Shown here piece by piece: positions 1 to 5,845 of a stretch of DNA of 6,030 nt (its first letter is position 1; each line of letters starts with the position of its first letter). Location: NCBI GenBank assembly GCA_049426725.1, contig JBMSYN010000039.1:1-6030 (forward strand), read 5' to 3'. The notes beneath the pieces are model-generated. The model saw only the letters and a list, made by a program, of their open reading frames with translations, was not told the origin of the DNA and ran no database searches. The translations under genes were made by a program, and so were the position numbers. Origin of the DNA: UBA961 sp049426725 (lineage in GTDB: Bacteria; Bacteroidota; Ignavibacteria; Kapaibacteriales; UBA961).

Positions 1-588
1 TTGAGGAGTAAGTGCTTGATATACTTGACTCAACAATGGATCATCACCTTGAATTTGATCCTTCAAATAGTCTTTGCCAATCACAAATTTCTCATCTCGA
101 TTTCCATAAACCGTCGCAGCAGAGTCCGGAAAAGAAAAACCACTATTTGGATCAGTTAACCCCTTATCAAACAAATATTTCATGATTACAACCACAAGTC
201 CTGTGGTGTCTTTGATAACAGATTTTGATGGGTCTAACAAATTGACTTCAATCAGATCTTTATCATTTAAAATTCTTTTGACAAAAGTTTCAGAGTTGAT
301 TGTTGGAGCAATTGGCTTATAATTTTTCTGATCATCTCTTACAAACCCAATCATCGAACCCACACCTACTCTGAAATAAAAACCGGTATCAGGTATTTGT
401 GCAGTTCTGAAGAATCGTGAATTCGCAGTTGCATTTAATGTTTGTGTGAGAGGTTGCATGAATGGATCGGCATTGGGTCCGAGCAAATCCACTGAAATTC
501 TTCGTGAAATTTCAATATTCAGATCATCTTGCTTTGGTTGTGCAAAGACAGTCATGCAAGAGAGGAAAAGTAAGGCGAACCATTTCAT
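1..588 (-). CDS. Secreted DUF6588-like protein, N-terminal 196 codons (3' end beyond left edge)
   Basis: The gene starts at the ATG 588-586 and stays open to base 1, so only the N-terminal 196 residues are visible. Residues 1-16 form a typical Sec signal peptide (MKWFALLFLSC, then TVFA before Gln17), so the product is exported to the periplasm or outer membrane. The mature N-terminus contains the segments PFMQPLTQTLNATANS, FFRTAQIP and FYFRVGVGS, and later a FPDSAATVYG segment. This order (a 'position and asparagine-serine' segment, a 'TA' turn, a beta-strand, then a 'P-T-hydrophobic-G' turn) resembles my recollection of DUF6588 proteins, secreted probable beta-barrel proteins of Bacteroidota and relatives. 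The assignment is from memory of the family pattern; its function is unknown. The start overlaps the stop of the upstream kinase gene as ATGA, which suggests translational coupling and a shared mRNA. No internal stop or frameshift is seen. Confidence 0.75.
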   Translation of the reverse strand, partial: MKWFALLFLSCMTVFAQPKQDDLNIEISRRISVDLLGPNADPFMQPLTQTLNATANSRFFRTAQIPDTGFYFRVGVGSMIGFVRDDQKNYKPIAPTINSETFVKRILNDKDLIEVNLLDPSKSVIKDTTGLVVVIMKYLFDKGLTDPNSGFSFPDSAATVYGNRDEKFVIGKDYLKDQIQGDDPLLSQVYQALTPQ

Positions 589-1547
589 ATATCTTCAGAT
601 CCCGATGCTAATTCAAAACTCAATTCAATTGCCCCATCGAGAGCTGTCCCTTTTGGATCAATTACATTGAAGTTACCATCTTTTTTTATTCTGCCCATCA
701 ATTCTTTTGAAACCATCGTATTGTTTTCCAATAAACCGCCGAGGAAAGACACTGTCTTTTGATCCCCGGGAATAACCTTTGAAACAGCGATGATATTTTC
801 ATATAATCGTTCAGCAGCTTCTTTCACGATTGTTACACACACTTTATCACCCTTCTCTGCTTCTTCCAAAACCATGGGTGTCAAATGGTGATATTCAAAT
901 ACTTTATCCATGAATGCAGAAACAATCGAGCGTGGATATTTTAAATTGATTTGCGGATATCGATCAGCGAGTGAATCAAGAAGAGAAGTTTTCACGCCGC
1001 GTCCATCAATTGCTTTTACGCATGCTGACAACCCCTTTTTTCCAATCCATGCACCGCTACCTTCATCGTCTATTTCAATCCCCCATCCACCGGATCGCAC
1101 CAATTCACCTTTTGCATTTTTGCCAAGTGTAATTGTGCCTGTACCGGCAATGATCATGATACCCGCTTCGGTTCCAAATGCACCACGCAGCGCGATTTCT
1201 GCATCGCTTGTTGCAATCATGTCTTGAAGATTGAATCCGGAGTCTTTTGCAATCACTTTTAACAAATGAGCAAATCGTTGTCTTTCTTCTTCAAGCCAAA
1301 TTCCGGCAACACCAACAACCACGGCATCTATTTCTGATCTTTCAATGCCTGCATCTTGTGTCAGATCTGCAATGAGTTGCACAACGCGTTCACAAGCTTC
1401 CGTGAAACCTACTACACCTACGCGAGTAGAGCCAATCACTCTTTGTACTTGTTGATCACCAAAAACTAGGCGTCCTCTTGTTTTGGACCCGCCGCCATCA
1501 ATCCCAATGACTGTATATTCAGATTTCACTGTAAAGCCGGAAAGCAT
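585..1547 (-). CDS. BadF/BadG/BcrA/BcrD ATPase family protein, probable N-acetylglucosamine kinase-like sugar kinase
   Basis: This is an ASKHA-fold kinase of 320 residues when read from the ATG at 1547. Visible motifs are the phosphate-1 loop VIGIDGGGSKTR (13-24), VVVGVAGIW (77-84), SDAEIALRGAFG with a candidate catalytic Asp115, the phosphate-2 loop IIAGTGTITLG (132-142), GGWG followed by DEGSGAWIGKKGL (161-173), and the adenosine-motif-like FLGGLLENN (268-276). DEGSG after GGWG is typical of N-acetylglucosamine kinases and their bacterial BadF-type relatives, which phosphorylate amino sugars with ATP in the cytoplasm. The exact substrate cannot be read from the sequence. The start is uncertain: the open frame extends to a TTG at 1568, and a GTG at 1529 would give MKSEYTVIGIDGGG, closest to usual family N-termini. 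None has a convincing ribosome-binding site. The gene follows mnmG closely and overlaps the next gene by 4 bases, so it probably belongs to the same operon. Confidence 0.9.
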   Translation of the reverse strand: MLSGFTVKSEYTVIGIDGGGSKTRGRLVFGDQQVQRVIGSTRVGVVGFTEACERVVQLIADLTQDAGIERSEIDAVVVGVAGIWLEEERQRFAHLLKVIAKDSGFNLQDMIATSDAEIALRGAFGTEAGIMIIAGTGTITLGKNAKGELVRSGGWGIEIDDEGSGAWIGKKGLSACVKAIDGRGVKTSLLDSLADRYPQINLKYPRSIVSAFMDKVFEYHHLTPMVLEEAEKGDKVCVTIVKEAAERLYENIIAVSKVIPGDQKTVSFLGGLLENNTMVSKELMGRIKKDGNFNVIDPKGTALDGAIELSFELASGSEDI

Positions 1548-1574
1548 GAAACAAATTTTTTCCGACAAAAGACA

Positions 1575-3425
1575 TCATCGTTTGAGATCGATGACCAATA
1601 AGGAGATATCCGTTGGTGAAACACCGGGAATCCGAGAGGCTTGTCCAATTGAATGAGGTTTTATTTTCTTGAGTTTTTCTCTGCTTTCTTTAGATAGCGA
1701 TTGCAATGAATCATAATCATAAGAATTCGGAATGATTTTATGCTCAAGCTCTTTGAACTTCTCAATATCAGCAAGATGTCTCGCGATATATCCTTCATAT
1801 TTGATGTCTATGTCGGCCTGCCATAATATGCTATCAAATGCCGTGCCTTTCCATGCATTTAGATGAGAAGTTTTTTTACGAATGAAAGAAAGTGTCATTG
1901 CAGGGCGTTTGCACATGGTTGTCAACAACTCTGATTCCTTCACTTGAGATTCGTTTATTTCGGCATAAAGCATATTTGCTTCATCTTTTGGGACTTTGAT
2001 CCCTTTGATAGTTTCTTCTAATTCTTTTCTGAGAGAAACAGAGTGTAGCACTTTTCTTTCACTGCCATCATGCAACCCATATATGTGGGTTTTCTCATAG
2101 AGTCGTTCAAATGCATTGTCTTGTCTTAATAGTAGTCTATACTCTGCCAAGGAAGTAAAAATCCTATATGGTTCATCTGAACTTTTATTGACCAAATCAT
2201 CAATCATGACTCCGATATAGGCATCTGATCGTTCGAGTATCAATTCAGGTAGATTTTTAATGCGTGCAGCAGCATTGATTCCTGCTATCAAACCTTGTGA
2301 AGCTGCTTCTTCATAACCCGAAGTTCCATTGATTTGTCCGGCAGTGTAAAGTCTGCTAAGTCTTTTACTTTCAAGGGTATACAGAAGTTGGTATGGATAA
2401 AAAAAGTCATATTCGACTGCATATCCATATTTCTCAATTCGCATATTTTCCAAACCTGGAATAGTTCTGAGTGCTTCCTCTTGTATATCCTTTGGGAGTG
2501 ATGTTGAGAAGCCATTTACATAGATCGTTTTGCGATCCAGAGCTTCCGGTTCAAGCATGATTTGATGGGAATTTCTTTCATTGAAGCGGTAAATTTTGTC
2601 TTCAATGGACGGACAATACCGTGGACCTTGTCCGGTTATCAAACCTGTAAACATTGGTGAGTCTGCGAATCCTTTTTGCAGAATTGCATGAGTATCTGCA
2701 TTTGTCGCTGTCGCATAGCATACAATTCCATTTTTAACTGCAGATGTCTTATGAGAAAATGGCTGAGGCTTCTCATCACCCGGTTCAATACGAACATTTG
2801 AATAATCGATGCTATCGGCATAAATGCGGGGAGGCGTACCGGTTTTGAGTCTGCCGATTTCAAAACCATGCTCTAGCAAAGAATCCGATAATCCATTGGC
2901 TGCTTGTTCATTGACTCGACCACCAATAGTTCTTTCTCTGCCAGTGAACATTGCGGCATTGAGAAAGGTACCACCACAAAGAATAAGGGCTTTACAATGT
3001 AGAGTATCTCCATTGAAGATTACTCCATTGATTTCATTGCCTGAAACCAAGACTTTTTCGATAGTCCCTTCCAAGATGGTCAAATTGGGTGTCTGTTTCA
3101 ATAATTGCTGCGCATATCCAGGATATAGATATTTGTCATTTTGCGATCGGGGTGACCAAATAGCCGGTCCTTTCGATGTATTCAGCATTTTAAATTGAAT
3201 GCCGCTCCTATCTGCAATCAAGGGCATTATGCCACCAATTGCATCAATCTCCTTGACCAAATGCCCTTTAGCAGAGCCACCAATCGAGGGATTGCATGAC
3301 AATACCCCAATAGTCTTTGTAGACATGGTAATCAATGCAGTTGAACACCCCATGAGAGCCGAAGCTCGCGAAGCCTCAATTCCGGCATGTCCACCACCAA
3401 TAACTATGATATCAAAATCTTTCAT
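1575..3425 (-). CDS. mnmG: tRNA uridine-5-carboxymethylaminomethyl(34) synthesis enzyme MnmG (GidA)
   Basis: MnmG is the FAD-containing partner of the GTPase MnmE. The cytoplasmic MnmE-MnmG complex adds the carboxymethylaminomethyl or aminomethyl group to U34 of certain tRNAs. The 616-residue product is full length for the family (about 620-630). It has the N-terminal dinucleotide-binding motif IVIGGGHAGIEA (7-18), CNPSIGG with the conserved Cys44, RLKTGTPPR (192-200), GPRYCPSIEDK with the second conserved Cys271, the FAD-site motif TAGQINGTSGYEEAA (361-375), and the family segments IFTSLAEYRLLLRQDNA and, near the C-terminus, IPGVSP. The two cysteines correspond to Cys47 and Cys277 of the E. 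coli enzyme. Translation starts at ATG 3425-3423 without an evident Shine-Dalgarno sequence, and a parS site begins only three bases upstream of the start codon. In many bacteria mnmG lies beside oriC and is followed by rsmG and parAB; here a sugar kinase follows instead. Confidence 0.98.
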   Translation of the reverse strand: MKDFDIIVIGGGHAGIEASRASALMGCSTALITMSTKTIGVLSCNPSIGGSAKGHLVKEIDAIGGIMPLIADRSGIQFKMLNTSKGPAIWSPRSQNDKYLYPGYAQQLLKQTPNLTILEGTIEKVLVSGNEINGVIFNGDTLHCKALILCGGTFLNAAMFTGRERTIGGRVNEQAANGLSDSLLEHGFEIGRLKTGTPPRIYADSIDYSNVRIEPGDEKPQPFSHKTSAVKNGIVCYATATNADTHAILQKGFADSPMFTGLITGQGPRYCPSIEDKIYRFNERNSHQIMLEPEALDRKTIYVNGFSTSLPKDIQEEALRTIPGLENMRIEKYGYAVEYDFFYPYQLLYTLESKRLSRLYTAGQINGTSGYEEAASQGLIAGINAAARIKNLPELILERSDAYIGVMIDDLVNKSSDEPYRIFTSLAEYRLLLRQDNAFERLYEKTHIYGLHDGSERKVLHSVSLRKELEETIKGIKVPKDEANMLYAEINESQVKESELLTTMCKRPAMTLSFIRKKTSHLNAWKGTAFDSILWQADIDIKYEGYIARHLADIEKFKELEHKIIPNSYDYDSLQSLSKESREKLKKIKPHSIGQASRIPGVSPTDISLLVIDLKR

Positions 3426-3428
3426 ATA

Positions 3429-3444
3429 TGTTTCACGTGAAACA
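3429..3444. promoter_or_regulatory. parS: parS site 1 (ParB/Spo0J centromere), perfect palindrome
   Basis: The 16 bases read TGTTTCACGTGAAACA, a perfect palindrome and an exact match to the widely conserved chromosomal parS consensus. ParB family CTPase clamps load at such sites, spread, and with ParA and SMC direct origin segregation. The site lies in the mnmG leader, three bases before the start codon, so ParB bound here could also affect mnmG expression (inference). The match itself is directly visible; binding by this organism's ParB is inferred. Confidence 0.93.
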
Positions 3445-3478
3445 AATCAATGCTTTACTTTTAAGATAACTCGAAGAA

Positions 3479-3494
3479 TGTTTCATGTGAAACA
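3479..3494. promoter_or_regulatory. parS: parS site 2 (one substitution from consensus)
   Basis: The bases TGTTTCATGTGAAACA match the parS consensus at 15 of 16 positions. The central CACGTG is CATGTG, with all outer bases conserved. It lies 50 bases from site 1, measured start to start, close to an integral number of helical turns. Two near-identical 16-mers this close together are not a chance event and support a real centromere cluster. Confidence 0.85.
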
Positions 3495-3580
3495 TTGCTA
3501 ATAATAGTTAATAAAGAACAATAAATCCTTGTATATCAATTATTTATGTAGTTTATTAACCATTATTGAAAATAAACTTT
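3491..3580. other. AT-rich block, possible DNA unwinding element
   Basis: Only 16 of the 90 bases are G or C, clearly lower than the flanking genes. The block adjoins parS site 2 and lies about 100 bases from the DnaA box. AT-rich stretches of this kind act as unwinding elements in origins, but they are also common in promoter regions, including what must be the mnmG promoter region here. On the minus strand a TTGATA hexamer (3539-3534) followed by TTTATT/TTATTA sequences could form a weak sigma-70-type promoter for mnmG. Confidence 0.4.
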
Positions 3581-3649
3581 GTAACCCCATTCTATTGAAT
3601 GAAACGATCATATTCCATAATCAACTATGTCTGCCGACCTTTCTTCGCT

Positions 3650-3655
3650 TATAAT
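3650..3655 (+). promoter_or_regulatory. Possible -10 element (TATAAT) upstream of the M48-like gene
   Basis: A perfect TATAAT hexamer lies about 120 bases before the ATG at 3777 on the sense strand of the rightward genes. At the 17-base spacing the -35 position reads ATGTCT, which matches TTGACA at only three positions, and no extended -10 TG is present. It would imply a leader of over 100 bases. The assignment is weak, and a Bacteroidota-type promoter cannot be recognised with confidence either. Confidence 0.25.
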
Positions 3656-3679
3656 CGATTTGTGAACCAATTACGGTTA

Positions 3680-3688
3680 TGTGAATAA
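3680..3688 (-). promoter_or_regulatory. DnaA box (TTATTCACA on the minus strand)
   Basis: The plus strand reads TGTGAATAA, the exact reverse complement of TTATTCACA, which fits the DnaA-box consensus TTATNCACA. A weaker element, TGTGAACCA at 3661-3669, has two mismatches in the same orientation 19 bases away and could be a low-affinity partner. A single nonamer can occur by chance, so support comes mainly from the parS sites and AT-rich block beside it. Confidence 0.5.
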
Positions 3689-3762
3689 GATTTGGTAAAA
3701 GTCAACCAAAAAATCGAATGTTAGGCTTAAATTGTATTGGGAAATAGTCAGTACATGAATTT

Positions 3763-3774
3763 TGCACGGGTGCA
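3763..3774. repeat. Short inverted repeat TGCAC-GG-GTGCA before the M48-like start codon
   Basis: The 12 bases TGCACGGGTGCA contain a perfect 5-bp inverted repeat around GG, ending two bases before ATG 3777 and covering the presumed ribosome-binding site. It could be a small operator or weak hairpin affecting translation, but an arm of five bases is within chance expectation. Confidence 0.25.
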
Positions 3775-3776
3775 TT

Positions 3777-4865
3777 ATGAACAGGGTTAAAGGGAATTCT
3801 TTAACAAAGATAGTTTTTCTGCTTGCAATGACATTCATTGTAGGAATCAATCTTGGTTGTCCTCAGGGTTCCAATAAGCCAGCAGAGACGACAACTAGTG
3901 GTGAAAAAATTTCTAATCCATTGCAGATCTGTTCCTATTCGGGATCGCAGAATGGCACAACCATTTCTTTAAAGGAAGCGGAATCGACTGCTAGAGAGAC
4001 AATAGAATCAATCATAAACACCACCGGATTACCCATGAATTTCACCATGCATGCTGGTGATGTCGAGAGTGCGTGTGCGATAGTGAACAATGGAAAGCGA
4101 TTAATCGTGTACAATCCATTTTTCATGAAGGGTGCGCGAGGAGGAAGGAATGGGAAATGGGTTGAGGCGGCAATTTTTGCGCACATGATTGCGCATCATT
4201 TATCAGGACATGATTTGAAGATTGTTGCCGGAAGAGAGTTGAGTGAATTGGAGGCAGACAAATTTGCGGGATTGACACTGCAGAAAATGGGTGCAACGCT
4301 AGAGCAATCGACTGAAGCATTATATGCTATAAGCAATGAAATGGCGCTTGATCATTATCCGGAAGCGAGTTCACGAATATCGGCTCTTGAAAGTGGTTGG
4401 AATCAGGCGCGGGGATTTTCGCAAAATACGATGCAATATTCTTCCAGAACATATGATGCTGATAGAATTCCAACGCGAACATCATCCTTATCGAATGGAG
4501 AGATTGCTGGTTTTTTGACGCGATGGTCACAATCACAGAGTTATTATGACTTTGCAGATTATGCAGATTGTTATTCCTATGGATTTCAGGGAATGAAGAT
4601 GAATAAGCGTGGTCGTAGAGTCTATTTTGATTATGGAGGTTGGTTGAATGACAGACAAAACATGTATAGTCGAGCAATAAATTTGAATGTGAGCACATCG
4701 AATATAAGAGTGATCTCTCGCGATGATTGGGGCACCACAATACAATTCACGCAATATTATTATAGCGATTCCTATCAGGACACCGGAGAAAAACTCATGA
4801 AATTGAGAAAGGACAATGATGGTGCCATTCGCATTGTGTATGAGGAAATGTTGAGTAGTTATTGA
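3777..4865 (+). CDS. Exported M48-metallopeptidase-like protein with degenerate HExxH (HMIAH) and C-terminal NTF2/Cds6-like domain
   Basis: Read from ATG 3777 the product has 362 residues; the open frame extends to a TTG at 3762, but the ATG after a GGGTG purine run is preferred. Residues 9-28 are a hydrophobic export signal ending in INLGC. Cys28 could be lipidated, although Asn at -3 makes a poor lipobox. Residues about 65-210 resemble secreted M48-like proteins of Bacteroidota: LIVYNPFF (109-116), IFAHMIAHHLSGH (133-145), ELEADKFAG (157-165), KMGATL (170-175) and HYPEASSRISALESGW (193-208). Both zinc-ligand histidines (136, 140) and the third-ligand Glu157 of ExxxD remain, but the catalytic Glu of HExxH is Met137, so proteolysis is doubtful. 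Residues about 243-357 look like an NTF2/SnoaL-type domain of the Cds6 kind found beside cell-wall L,D-transpeptidases (FLTRWSQSQ, WLNDR, QFTQYYYSDSYQDTG, IVYEEML). Function is unknown. The gene ends 28 bases before the next start, so the two are probably cotranscribed. Confidence 0.85.
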   Translation: MNRVKGNSLTKIVFLLAMTFIVGINLGCPQGSNKPAETTTSGEKISNPLQICSYSGSQNGTTISLKEAESTARETIESIINTTGLPMNFTMHAGDVESACAIVNNGKRLIVYNPFFMKGARGGRNGKWVEAAIFAHMIAHHLSGHDLKIVAGRELSELEADKFAGLTLQKMGATLEQSTEALYAISNEMALDHYPEASSRISALESGWNQARGFSQNTMQYSSRTYDADRIPTRTSSLSNGEIAGFLTRWSQSQSYYDFADYADCYSYGFQGMKMNKRGRRVYFDYGGWLNDRQNMYSRAINLNVSTSNIRVISRDDWGTTIQFTQYYYSDSYQDTGEKLMKLRKDNDGAIRIVYEEMLSSY

Positions 4866-4882
4866 TTCATTAGTTCTTTTGA

Positions 4883-4887
4883 GGGAG
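4883..4887 (+). promoter_or_regulatory. Shine-Dalgarno sequence deciding the start at 4894
   Basis: The sequence GAGGGAGA (4881-4888) contains a GGGAG core six bases before the ATG at 4894. This favours that ATG over the in-frame TTG at 4879, which would put the purine run inside the coding region and add five residues (MRENG) in front of a clean signal peptide. Confidence 0.6.
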
Positions 4888-4893
4888 AATGGA

Positions 4894-5754
4894 ATGAAAA
4901 CATTCTTTTTACTGATATGCTTGTTTTTTACTTGCGAGATATTCGCTCAGACAGATTTTTACATGCATGGGACATATGAAGATGTCGATTGGGAAACATT
5001 GGAATTTGTTGGTCCCAGAGCTGCTGCCATGGAGAAGATTTATTACAATTATCATGATGCAAGACAAGGAAAAATCACACTTCGCAAACAATCTGCTTAT
5101 AGATCAAAGGGAGTCTATTATTATACCGTGACTTTCCCCAATATTTCAAGTGTGTATTACATAACTCTTGATCCAACGGATGGTAAGTGCACGATGCGTG
5201 ATGATCGCGGTACTTATTATAAAGAGTTTTTCAGTTCAGGAAAGAGAGAACAAAAAACAGTGCCTGATTATCAAGCAAATCAAACACTCATTCAAAAAGT
5301 AAAAATGTTTATCAATGATAATGGAAAATATTGTCCGAATGACGAATGCGACAGACTTTTGCAATACGGATCCGGTACCACAGCGGGAATGATAAAGTAT
5401 TCCATTTATGAAAAAGACATGAAATTCACTTTTGGTGACATAAATGGAGATGGGCAATTGGATGCAATCATGAATGCACCAATAAAACAATGTAATGGAA
5501 ACACCGAATGCTGTTTTTGCATGGAATATATTGTCGCACTATCACAAAAATCAGGAAAGCATTTCATCCAAATACTAGAATTCCCCAATAGAGAACATAC
5601 TACTGTCTATGCACCTTTGAGAATAGAAAAGGATGGAAGAATATTTACAAAAGAATCGTATAAAGTCAATGATGCGAGTGAATGCCCCTGCTGTGCAAAT
5701 GGCGAGCGATATAATACCTATAGATTTTTGGGAAATCGTTTATACAAAGATTGA
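4894..5754 (+). CDS. Secreted cysteine-rich hypothetical protein with a calcium-loop-like DxNxDGxxD motif
   Basis: The product has 286 residues from ATG 4894, which is preceded by a good ribosome-binding site. Residues 1-18 are a Sec signal peptide (MKTFFLLICLFFTCEIFA, cleavage before Gln19). I recognise no named family. Residues 182-190 read DINGDGQLD, the EF-hand/FG-GAP/dockerin-type calcium-binding loop, here in the context FTFGDINGDGQLDAIM, as in FG-GAP-like repeats. The mature protein has ten cysteines at about 99, 147, 152, 200, 206, 207, 209, 264, 266 and 267. They include the clusters CPNDEC, CNGNTECCFC and ECPCC, which in an exported protein suggest disulfide bonds or metal binding. 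The N-terminal half is rich in tyrosine and beta-strand-like (GVYYYTVTFPN, SVYYITLDP). It probably shares an mRNA with the M48-like gene upstream. No stop or frameshift interrupts it. Confidence 0.85.
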   Translation: MKTFFLLICLFFTCEIFAQTDFYMHGTYEDVDWETLEFVGPRAAAMEKIYYNYHDARQGKITLRKQSAYRSKGVYYYTVTFPNISSVYYITLDPTDGKCTMRDDRGTYYKEFFSSGKREQKTVPDYQANQTLIQKVKMFINDNGKYCPNDECDRLLQYGSGTTAGMIKYSIYEKDMKFTFGDINGDGQLDAIMNAPIKQCNGNTECCFCMEYIVALSQKSGKHFIQILEFPNREHTTVYAPLRIEKDGRIFTKESYKVNDASECPCCANGERYNTYRFLGNRLYKD

Positions 5755-5833
5755 TGATATGTAAATAATGAGTAATAATTGTTAGTCATAGATACGATAG
5801 ATTGAATGAGAAAAATACAACACCCTGTTTATT

Positions 5834-5840
5834 AAAAGGA
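5834..5840 (+). promoter_or_regulatory. Shine-Dalgarno sequence for the gene at 5846
   Basis: The purine run AAAAGGA ends five bases before the ATG at 5846 and eight before a second ATG at 5849. Either could be used. The 91-base gap 5755-5845 otherwise shows no clear terminator hairpin or recognisable promoter. Confidence 0.55.
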
Positions 5841-5845
5841 ATCGC

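Larger units (their letters stand above)
3426..3776. other. Divergent intergenic region, candidate chromosomal oriC or origin-proximal region
   Basis: This is the only long non-coding stretch in the window, between mnmG (leftward) and the M48-like gene (rightward). From left to right it contains two parS sites, a strongly AT-rich block (16 G+C in the 90 bases 3491-3580) that could serve as an unwinding element, a TATAAT box at 3650-3655, a perfect DnaA box at 3680-3688, and two short inverted repeats at 3691-3710 and 3763-3774. Genes are transcribed away from it on both sides, as expected if forks leave from here, and mnmG is a classic oriC neighbour. Against a complete origin, only one perfect DnaA box is visible, and dnaA, rsmG and parAB are not in the window. 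It could be an origin-proximal centromere rather than oriC itself. Confidence 0.5.

Noticed and set aside
446..670. 74-residue plus-strand open frame spanning the DUF6588-like/kinase junction
   Set aside because: It crosses two well-supported minus-strand genes and has no independent support.
910..1227. 105-residue plus-strand open frame inside the kinase gene
   Set aside because: It is antisense to the conserved kinase motifs (DEGSG, AGTGT) and shows no family signature; it is a shadow frame.
1569..1577. Possible TGA readthrough or recoding giving an MnmG-kinase fusion
   Set aside because: MnmG ends at its usual family C-terminus just before the TGA and the kinase has its own plausible starts. 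Same-frame adjacency occurs one time in three by chance, and no stem-loop or selenocysteine signal is evident.
2824..3501. Two plus-strand open frames (2824-3198 and 3199-3501) opposite mnmG
   Set aside because: They lie antisense to the well-conserved mnmG coding sequence, have no recognisable domains, and their composition is what the reverse complement of mnmG gives.
3534..3539. TTGATA on the minus strand as a -35 for mnmG
   Set aside because: The hexamer is reasonable, but the matching -10 is not distinct in such AT-rich DNA, so it is mentioned in the AT-rich block entry and not annotated separately.
3661..3669. TGTGAACCA as a second DnaA box
   Set aside because: It has two mismatches to TGTGNATAA, so it is listed only as a possible weak partner of the perfect box.
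4327..4754. Minus-strand open frames of 73-137 residues opposite the M48-like gene
   Set aside because: The sense frame has a signal peptide and two coherent domains. The antisense frames are rich in His, Ser and Cys with no start signal or domain.
5755..5845. Terminator or promoter between the cysteine-rich gene and the last gene
   Set aside because: No GC-rich hairpin followed by a T-run, and no convincing -35/-10 pair or Bacteroidota-type promoter is visible.
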